DNA of 64,000 bases from Maylandia zebra (taxonomy: Eukaryota; Chordata; Actinopteri; Cichliformes; Cichlidae). Under the pieces are notes generated by a model that was given only the letters and a program-made list of their open reading frames with translations, was not told where the DNA came from and did no database searches. The DNA lies in assembly GCF_041146795.1 (NCBI RefSeq), contig NC_135167.1, positions 36,494,954 through 36,558,953 of the forward strand. Reading direction: 5' to 3'. Shown in pieces: positions 47,372 through 64,000 of the stretch; position 1 is the first letter of the stretch, and each line of letters opens with the position of its first letter. The translations under genes and the position numbers were made by a program.

Positions 47372-47478
47372 TAAAAAACAAAAACACAAAAACAACTGTC
47401 AAGGTGACACCACGACAGTTTAACCACCCAGCGTGACCGATGAGCCTAATGAAGCAGTCCAGTGTCAGTCATGTTTGT

Positions 47479-50090
47479 TCAGTTGGTCAGAGCCACCAGA
47501 GCTTCCACCACGTTTCCCATGTGTTCCCTCAGACTGCGCTCAGCCACGGCCCTCGAAATCTCCATCTCAGACATCTGGACACCAAAAGAAGCGTAAAGAC
47601 AACTGGTTTTATAAAAACTACAGTTTGGCTCAGGACGATTCCTTCTGTAACACACTGATGTAATTTAAAACGTAGGTTTAATATTTGATAGTTTCCATTA
47701 CCAACGCTCCAATCAACAAACGTTAGACAGCACTGGTCCAACTTGAATTTTATTTTTAGATCACCAATTTACAATAATAGTCGGGACTTAATAAGGTAAT
47801 ATAAGTCATATGTGCACACATGTAGTGACTGTGTGAAGGAACTACTCCACTGTAGAGCTAGGCTCATACGCTGCGATCACCTGGGAAATCAAAGGAAAGG
47901 AATTCCAGTTCTAATCGTTTCAAGTGAAGCTTTTAGGAATTCTGCTACTTTCAGATCGCTGAGATCAGATTTTTGTCAATTATCAATAGAAGTGTTTTTG
48001 ATTCTGGTCCAAGATGCTCATATTTATCATTTTCACCACAACTAAAAAACAGAATCAACTTTTTGGGTTTGGGTCACACGGCGTTAGTGTCCACATACTT
48101 TAGATCAGGGGTGTCAAACTCAAATACACAGTGGGCCAAAATTCAAAACTGGAACAAAGTCGCGGGCTAACATTAATATTTATTTAAAAAAAAAATCTTC
48201 CTCCAGATATAAAAATGAATCTTTTCTTATGGACTCAAACATGTTTTGCTGAAAAACTGAATTTGGAACAAGCAAAGCTTAATACTAAACAATATATATA
48301 TTAGCTGTATAATACCAGTAGGCCAGCTCTAATAGTAATTTCGGGCCAAATGTAATTAGGCTGCGGGCCAGAGTTTGACACCTATGCTTTAGACCATGTA
48401 GTGAACCAGCATTTGTGTGGTTGTATAACAGCTAAATGGATTAATACACAAAAAGAGTAAAATAAATATAATTAAAAACAACAACTTACAATTAGCTCTA
48501 CGTCCTCTCTCTTGATGGTGACTTTGGCCAACTCCTTTTCTCTGAAAGCAGGAATAAATAAAACATCGGGACTCTCCTGGGTCTTTTACAGTGACTGAGG
48601 CAACAAGGAGCCAACACTTCAGTTACAGATGAAGCTGCTCTTACCTCTCCTGCTTGGCTTTCTGTTCCCGCGACCTTCTGTCGCCAATCACTGACATGGC
48701 CTGTGACAGGAAACTCTGTTTATAGCATTTATATGGTTTTCACCTTCCTATGTGTCAAACATGAAGAATGTCGCAACCCAGACAATCTCTGTTCTACACG
48801 TCCAAGCATTTGGTCTCACAAATTAATGATTTTTTTTTTAAATAGTAAATGTTACAAGTAAATAAAGTCCTGCTCACAACTCAAAGTGTACAGTGCGTAC
48901 ACATTTCATGACTCAAACACCAACAGACGGTCGCACAAATGATGGGAATAATCTAGTTACGTCACCACTCATTAGGAAGCACCACAAATATTTGTGTGTG
49001 CCACACGCAATGTTTACGAATGAATATTAAAATGTGCATTTATCCAAAAGGCGTTAATTATTGGTATTTTGTCAAGAAACAAGGTTTCAAGGTGAGAAAA
49101 ACTGAAATACTTCTCTGGTCTCACTCCGTGCTGCTCTATCATATCGTGAGTTAGTGTGCAGTAGTTAATTTTTTCCTTTAGGTCGAAATATAACCTGAAG
49201 GTCTTCAGGAGGCGCTGCGGTGGAGTGGGCTTGGAAAATGATGTCAGGCAGCATTTTACTATTTTCTGATGCAGGCATCAGTGAGGTAAACCCTATTTGA
49301 TTACTAGATGTGCCTCATAATGGGAGAGCAATTACTTTAAAGTTGTGATTACGTCGCTCAATCATCCAGGGAAGGAAATCCCCAAAAGGTTGAAACCTGC
49401 AGTCAGCTGAGAATGAGGAAGTTACCTGGATGAGTGACAAAACGTTTCTCCCACGTGCAGATGGACAGAATCAACGTTGGGGGATTGTGATTACGTCCCT
49501 AACGTTTGAAAGGTTTTCGTTTTTCATACCGGAGCTAATGAGAGACATTTAAAAACAGAAGCCTGACAGGACATGTGCGCTCTCTATAACGCTGCTCTTC
49601 TATGTGCAGCATGCTCTGTCTCAGCTGTGAGGCTGTCGTGTCTTTTAAAAAAAAAAACATATTTTACTTGTTTTAAAGAAAACCGGTGTGCGGATTTACC
49701 TGGCGAGCCACGAAGCAATTAGTTACCGAGTTTATCACTCACGTTACATAATTGCGCAAACGTTAGCTACTAGCATGAAAACAGGCAAAACTCGTGCAGA
49801 TCAAGTGTGTATAAAACACAAGCTACACACCAAACACACTAGACTTGGTTCTGTGTCAGTGATGCTGTGCGGGAAACGGCAGCACGGACCGCATGTTTCC
49901 GGTGCTAACGTTAGCCCGCTGCTCTCACCGTTTCTAAATCAGAGCTGGAGATTTCCTTCTCCTCCGCGTAGTCTGTCACTCTCTCCAAATCAGCGGCCCC
50001 GCTGTCATGTTTCCGAGGCTTCTCTGCCGGCTTCCCGGTGCAGTTTTCCTCGGCTTCCAAGTCCAAATCGACATCTCCTTCCGCCGCCAT
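47479..50090 (-). CDS. hypk: Huntingtin-interacting protein K, complete, 4 exons, 121 aa
   Basis: HYPK is a small cytosolic, ribosome-associated protein that binds and modulates the NatA N-terminal acetyltransferase complex and suppresses aggregation (family knowledge). Exons: 49929-50090, 48645-48700, 48490-48541, 47479-47574; GT-AG and phases agree. The N-terminus (MAAEGDVDLDLEAEE) is acidic. The middle is a charged helix (SREQKAKQEREKELAKVTIK). The C-terminal 45 residues (EDVELIMSEMEISRAVAERS ... GNVVEALVALTN) form the NAC-alpha-type UBA domain. Length equals the human 121-aa form. It converges with mfap1, as MFAP1 and HYPK do in human. Confidence 0.97.
48106..48386. mobile_element. hAT (Charlie-like) MITE in hypk intron 3
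   Basis: The 281-bp element begins CAGGGGTGTCAAACTC and ends GAGTTTGACACCTATG, inverted repeats with two or three differences. It is flanked by CTTTAGAT (48098-48105) and CTTTAGAC (48387-48394), an 8-bp duplication with one mismatch. GGGCCA words near both ends are typical of this common vertebrate group. Non-coding. Confidence 0.8.
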
Positions 50091-50365
50091 GTTTGCTCGA
50101 GTAACGCCGGAACAAAGAGGACGGTTCCTAGAACTATCGGATGGAATACGAGGTAGAACCGGAAAGCTTTAAAAAATAAAATTCCAGCTCCCTTGAAACA
50201 AAAAGTTCTTTAAAAATAGCAATAACAAAAAACTCAACAAAATTAATTAAATCATAAGATACAAACAACAAAAATGAAAGTGTTCAGTTTAAAAATACTG
50301 CATGAGACTTGTTTGTGAGGAAGAACTCATTCATATTTGTCCGTAGATACTATATCTTTATTTCA

Positions 50366-50440
50366 TCAGAATCAGAATCAGAATCAGAAAGGGTTTTATT
50401 GCCAAATGTTGAGCAGGTTTACAACATTAGGAAATTGCTG
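50366..50440 (-). repeat. LINE 3'-tail fragment with TCAGAA repeats
   Basis: ATCAGA(ATCAGA)n on the plus strand is followed by AAGGGTTTTATTGCC, the inverted 3' end of a teleost LINE with its microsatellite-like tail. It lies in the hypk-serinc4 intergenic region. Confidence 0.5.
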
Positions 50441-51813
50441 CGGTGCTTCAGTGCAAACATACTGTCATAAATTGCGCTTAAATAGACATGAAAAAATAAA
50501 AGTAAGAATAAGAATTAAAAGTGCTACGTAGAAAGATATATACATGAGTGCAGGTGGTGATCAGTGCCAAAACATGGAATGATGCAGTGAACACAGCGTA
50601 GGGTCATGTGTTAGTGGTGGGAACAGTCGTACGTTTATTGTTCATGTGTCCAACAGCAGAGGGGAAGAGAATAATTCATGTAGTCAAATATGATTCTGCA
50701 ATGTTGCTCAACCTTGTAATGGATATGTGTATCCATAATTTAGGTAAGCGTTTGGTCACCATGACTATGTCTTACAGGACACCAGATTTATTTTATTGTA
50801 TTTTTTTTTTAAGAAAAAGGAATTTGTCGTCAGTCTGATCAATATTTATGATCAGTCAGATGATCCATATATCCAAAATACAGCACAACGATTAAATCCA
50901 GTGTGGTCCCCTGTGACACTGAGCAGAGAAATGTGTTACAGTGATAACAGCAGAGAGCATAAACAACAGTTTGTGGAAGGCTCCAGTAAACCAACAACAG
51001 TCAGTTGATCAGATGATCAGTCTGATGCATCAGAGATGCTGGGGAAGGAAATGTCTGTTTATTTTATTTTTTTAAATTCTGGATCTAAACTAATATTTAA
51101 ACCTACCCACATGTTTGAGGAAGGATAGCATGACTTACTGTCTTGTTATTTTTGAGACAAAAACAAATAACCGGATTACGTGCCGTCTGTCTCCGGATAA
51201 CTAAATCTCTGTACTCCTCTTTGTTCTATTCCTGTCTGTTCTAAGAGGTTTACCTGTTCTTCCACCACTGCAACAGATTTCCTGTGTGTCCAGACTTTTC
51301 CAGCCCTTCTGTGTATTTGAGCTTTTCCAATCCACCCACCACTGTAATCAGATTAAAAGAAAGAGAAACCTGTTGGTGCTTTCAGCCTCGAGTGGGACTG
51401 AAAAGCCACCTCAGTGCTCTGTGGTTTCCTCCTTCAGGAGGTGCGTCGGGTCGCGAGCAGCTGGAGGGATGCCACCGGGGCCGGAGACACATTGTTCCCG
51501 TCATACCAACCCCTTCATCCTGCTTTATGACTGATGCCTGCTTGACAGTTTTGGAGATCTCATCACCCAGGGCCTCAGGAACGTGATGACAGGACGCTGG
51601 CTTCGGCCACAGGTGAGACTCTGCAGAAAGCAAACAGCCTGACAAACACACAAGAATAGAAATCATCTAATGAAATGAAATTCCTCTGATTCCCAAAAGG
51701 ATTAAAATGTTGCATACAACCTCTGCTGCCCTTAACTGTCAGTCAGTCAGCGCTGAGAACCAGTGGGACTAACAGATTCTATGTAATTATATATTTTTTA
51801 TATATATAACAAG

Positions 51814-51866
51814 AAATACTCAGAGAGTGCAGACCGCCGCTGAGGCAGCTCACTCTCTGAGTATTT
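51814..51866. other. Perfect 16-bp inverted repeat with 21-nt loop
   Basis: AAATACTCAGAGAGTG (51814-51829) is exactly complementary to CACTCTCTGAGTATTT (51851-51866). The loop (51830-51850) is GC-rich and can itself form a short GCC/GGC stem. Pairing extends imperfectly outward by a few A-T pairs. It could be a small structured RNA, a miRNA-like hairpin or a tiny transposon relic. No family is recognised. Confidence 0.6.
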
Positions 51867-53149
51867 ATTTTTCAGGAAATATTGTATATTTATATGTTTA
51901 GTTTTTTTTGATCTTTTTAAACGTACTTTAAGAAGTTTGTATTCCAGTAAAAACAAGTGCAAAGTGGAGGCTTTTGTCATTTCCCATTTTATTTTGTATA
52001 ATACATTAGCAATGAAGTTATTGGTTAGTTTAGTTTGTTAATAACTGGACATGAATAACTTAAGTCTATTATGTACTACAGTACATTTCTAGCTAACTAA
52101 GCAGCTCATTCTCTTTCTCTTAACGAAACTTCCTTTAAAGATCAAATCATTTCTGTGTGAACTTGAAAGAAAAGCAGATGTGAAATGTAAAAGTAGATCA
52201 TAGTTATGAAAGTGTGACCTTATTTGGCCTTGAAGAAGATGTCAGAGGTCCAAAGTAATGTCATATTTAGATCCTCATACATCTTTGCCTGTATACGTTC
52301 ATGTTGTCAGTCCGAGCGATGGCAGTGAGAAGTACTTCTATTTAGGAGACCCCCCCTTACAGAGCCAAACAATTGTACTGGGCAATTGATGTAAATATTG
52401 GAAACCACCTTTCAGGAACATAATTATTGAGCACTGTGTATGTACACAATGTTCCTGTGCTAGAATAAAAAGGATGGCATCAGATTTTGATGTTAGACCA
52501 ATGAAAGCAGCACTTTCCCCAAAGTTAAGCTGTCAGTAGAAAAAATGCTGTGTGTAATAATCTGTCGTCTGTGTAATCCTTCAGAGTATGAACACGCCGT
52601 TCTGTCAGAGCTATGAATGGGTACATTGTGTCTCTATGGGAAGAAACATTCCTATTGTTTGTAAAATCTGGTAAAAATGTCACAGCTTTTATTTACCCAC
52701 CAGGACCAGCGCTGCTTAGAGCGCTCAGGTTTGTCTGTAAGATTCCTAAATAATAACAAAGGGATCAATTTTGAATTTTTTGTGATAAATGAAAACAAGG
52801 CTTGGATTTCAGCCAACAGTCATTGCACAGGCCTATTGAAACCATAGATCGAGCACATTCACTCAAGCACGGATTTGCATCCTCTAATTTGCTTTTGTTT
52901 GTTCTCGCTGGCACTTCCTCCTCTCCCACAAGGCAGCAGTAATTATCCAAGAGTGAAAGGGGCCCCAAGGAATGCCGGACCCTGCGCAGCCGACCGGAGC
53001 GCTGAGAGCAACACGTGTTTGTCACAGTGACTAACTGGTTTACACCCACACTTGTTGGAGGGGATAATCTAAAGTGAAATTAAGGAAATGACATCAAACA
53101 ATGTTTGTTCTTAAAGTTAGTGTGGACGTTTGTGGCCTGGAGAAGCCTT

Positions 53150-53205
53150 CCTCAAGGTCAAGGTCAAGGTAACTTTATTTATACCCAAAGGCAGGGTCAA
53201 TTTGC
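53150..53205 (-). repeat. LINE 3'-tail fragment with AAGGTC repeats
   Basis: Tandem CAAGGT units are followed by AACTTTATTTATACCCAAAGG, the inverted 3' end of a LINE. Same orientation as the other three tails in this window. Confidence 0.5.
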
Positions 53206-55807
53206 TTTACAGAAAAATGACAGCATTTGGCATCCCTTTCCTAAGTGGGTTACTGGTTCAAGAGAGAGTTATCAAACACATGCAAAGTTACATCATCTGG
53301 TTCATTTCTGTCATTTTTATTGGATTTTTTACTAAATAGATTTGAATAAAAGTACTTTGAGTTGTAACATGCATGCAGGTGAAAGGTTATGAATCCTGGG
53401 AGCGGGACACCCACACTCAGGGAGACAGCAGAACACAGTCGTGTCCTGAGTCCTCCACAGTTTCCTCCCCTGGTCTTTGTGTACATTCACAGCTAGCGTG
53501 CATCACCTTTCAGTCCTTTAGTGTTTATTCTTCTCGTTTTGGTCATCTTACATTTCTTTGATCGTCTTGTGTATCTGTATTTATTTACAATGTATTATAT
53601 ACAGGGATAGACATTATCAAAGCATCTTAGGTCAGCTAGTTTTTTCAAGTATATTGTTAAAAAAGTACTTTTCTGTGAAATCGCTGTGAATGAATATGTG
53701 GCAGTGAGCTTGTTCTTGGTAATGCTGGCTGTGGTCAGCATGTTCACCATGTTCACAGAGCTCCGTGTGTCTCCATGAGCCTCACACTGATAATCCTACA
53801 ACTGGAAGAGATTCTGGAAGAGTCTTCATTGACTGGCTTTGTAAATCCAAGCCTGAACCAGGTTAACCTCTGATGTTCCCTCTTACTCAACTTCTTCTTT
53901 ATTGCTCAGTCCCATGAAGGTAAATCTGGTAGGACTGTGTCTCCTCTCCAGAGGCTACACGATCCTGGCACAAGCTGCTTTTTTCCAGCGTACATTCACA
54001 GAGGTTCAGTACCAAGAACAACTCATTAAAGCAGCTGAACACGACAGCATTGTGACTCTCTGCTTTTGCTTTGCATCAGCATAACAGTGAACAGACAGTT
54101 TAATATATCTGCAAATAACAAAGTGATCTTTTACAGTTGGATGTTTTTGTAATGCATTGTACTCAGATGGCTGTTTACTGAAGCAGGGGCTCTAAATCCC
54201 ACGGGTCATCATGTAATCTATCAGACACAGCAGTAACTAAGTAAACTTGTAGCTAAACATGTTGGGTTTTTGTCTCCATACGGGAGCACAGACTGCTGTG
54301 TATTATTTCCTAAACATGCTGCACATTGGAGAATCTCTGCAGCTTCAGTAGAAGGTTTCACTCAGATAGAGTAACAGGCTGCAATAATGCTGTGCCTGCG
54401 CTGGTGAAGGTCATCCTGTCTGAGAGGAGGGCTGGAACAGCGATGGGATTATCCCAGTGCGCCACCCTGCACACTAACCCAGATCTAATCTGACTCTCTC
54501 CTCATGCACTCAGCGCTTTTCAGCCGCTGCCGTCGTCTCGTTTCCCTGCCGCTGTGCAACACAGAAGAGTGTTTTAGCACATATCCAGCTCCAAGTAGCT
54601 TTTACACCTCAGTACTGACCAGCTTTGTCCCTTTGAGGAATTCATGGACTGTTTTCACAAATGTCAGATTGTAGAACAGAGCTGGCGACGAGGAGTGTAG
54701 CAGCTTTGCAATGGGAAAGCTGAACTTGCAGGGTATGGTTTCCCCCCACGAGCATAATCGGCTTTTATCATGCGATATTCGATATTTGATATCATTTTAC
54801 ACAGAAACTCATCAAATAAAAGCACAAAGAAAAATACTAACAGTTCATGGAGCTGCAGAGTGCAGCAGCTTGGATTGTGGAGCTGTAAGTCCTTTAAATG
54901 ATTGCTGAGCAGTCCATCCCAACATCACACACACACTGTCTGGGTAACTTAATAATAAATATATTGTCTTTTGTTCATTTTTGCCTAATACCTTATTACT
55001 CTCCCATTAGAGGCCTTCCAAATCCATTGGCCTGTTTATCATTAAGCACATGTACCGATACCGTTGTTGACCCATCAACGGCAGAAAGCCGTCCAGCGCG
55101 TCCTGCTTTAACATTTCTGGGTCGTAGTGCAATCACGAAAACTCGTTGGGATTACGGATGTGGGCCTCTCTCTCTCAGACTTGGCCCAGGTCTCGGAGAA
55201 AACTGCGAGTCAAGCTTCCAGAAGTCACACAGGATAATTGTTTAATTTTCCAAATCTGGATTAAACATGCCCAATCTCATTGTGCTGTGGATTTTGTGCA
55301 ATGCTGGGAATATGGAATGGAAAGGGACAGATGGGACTGGCACATGATCCCTGTTGACCTCCTCCTTCTCTCCCTCCCCCTCCTCCTCTTCGTCATTTCT
55401 CTCCCACTCCCTCCTCCCCTCACACACTCTCTGCCTAATCTGACTGGGGGAGAGAGGGAGGGCACCGGGCATTCGCCACCACCTCTCCCTATTTTCTGGC
55501 AGCGCCTAACTCGGCAGCAGAGCCAAAGCACGCAGGATATGGGCGAAAAAACAACTGATTCCTCTGTGAGGCTGGACTGAGAGCAACACAGCTCTCATGT
55601 CTCATCTGCAGAGAGCCTAGTTGGACTAGATTTACCGCTAATCCAGCATAAGAGAGCGCGCAGAAACAAGCTGCCGGACTGTGCATCTTTCCTTTTATTT
55701 CATTTTGCTGAAAAACCCATTAGACGCTGCGTTCTGGCCTCTTTGAGGATGTGAGGATGCCATCTTTGTAGGCACTTAGAAAAAGAAGCCGCTTGTGCTG
55801 GACGTTC

Positions 55808-63953
<8,146 letters not shown>

Positions 63954-64000
63954 TAAGACTAAGACTGTCCTACAGAATCACCTAATGTGTGATTTTATGT

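Larger units (their letters stand above)
50091..55807. other. hypk-serinc4 intergenic region
   Basis: The two genes diverge across 5.7 kb. Contents I can support are a LINE tail (50366-50440), a perfect hairpin (51814-51866) and a second LINE tail (about 53150-53205). A pyrimidine-rich tract (55355-55435) lies upstream of serinc4. No further protein-coding exon was recognised; short frames such as 51284-51586 and 55146-55580 have no recognisable homology. Parts around 52780-53030 and 54380-54620 look sequence-complex and could be regulatory, but nothing in the sequence proves it. Confidence 0.5.

Noticed and set aside
51284-51666. Open frames of about 100 codons on both strands in the hypk-serinc4 gap
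   Set aside because: Mutually overlapping on both strands, no recognised domain and no flanking exon. A lineage-specific gene cannot be excluded, but nothing supports one.
55146-55580. 144-codon plus-strand frame upstream of serinc4
   Set aside because: It crosses a CT-rich tract that gives a low-complexity leucine/proline stretch; probably promoter or 5' UTR sequence.

Overview
The window is vertebrate nuclear DNA from a teleost fish, probably a percomorph and plausibly a cichlid (the lineage is inferred). The evidence is spliced genes with GT-AG introns, six teleost orthologues of human chromosome 15 genes, a tRNA-derived SINE, and many hAT and Tc1 elements with fish-type termini. There are no prokaryotic features and no CRISPR array.

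Layout. Positions 1-19.5 kb hold no host gene that I can support. This part is an accretion zone of nested transposons. A 396-bp hAT MITE (163-558) lies beside a 2.67-kb hAT element (580-3248) that itself contains a solo LTR (784-1434) and a decayed Sleeping Beauty-like Tc1 copy (1955-2564). A 5'-truncated Ty3/gypsy retrotransposon (about 5145-10018, minus strand) is split by a complete Tc1 element (6889-8493) with an uninterrupted 340-codon transposase. The most unusual object is a 4.47-kb foldback element (12698-17165): inverted arms made of 170-bp tandem units, an apparent 8-bp target duplication, and a trimeric higher-order repeat in the right arm. An internally deleted Tc1 copy (17335-18688) with 280-bp inverted repeats follows.

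Positions 20-64 kb are gene-dense. In order they hold prc1 (minus, 14 coding exons, spindle-midzone microtubule bundler), vps33b (minus, 23 coding exons, Sec1/Munc18 trafficking protein), hddc3/MESH1 (plus, 4 exons, metazoan SpoT-type hydrolase), mfap1 (plus, 8 exons, spliceosomal protein), hypk (minus, 4 exons, NatA/ribosome-associated regulator) and the first five coding exons of serinc4 (plus, runs off the right edge). I worked out every exon by hand from splice sites, reading-frame continuity and remembered human proteins. Predicted lengths are 610, 616, 179, 441 and 121 aa for the five complete genes, close to the human proteins.

The genes do not form one pathway. They are housekeeping neighbours: vps33b and hddc3 share a 494-bp divergent promoter, and mfap1 and hypk converge with poly(A) signals 53 bp apart. 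The gene set joins two blocks that are separate on human chromosome 15 (15q26 PRC1/VPS33B/HDDC3 and 15q15 MFAP1/HYPK/SERINC4), with the junction between hddc3 and mfap1. Introns carry further small DNA transposons, including a piggyBac-like TTAA MITE and two hAT copies in vps33b and hypk.
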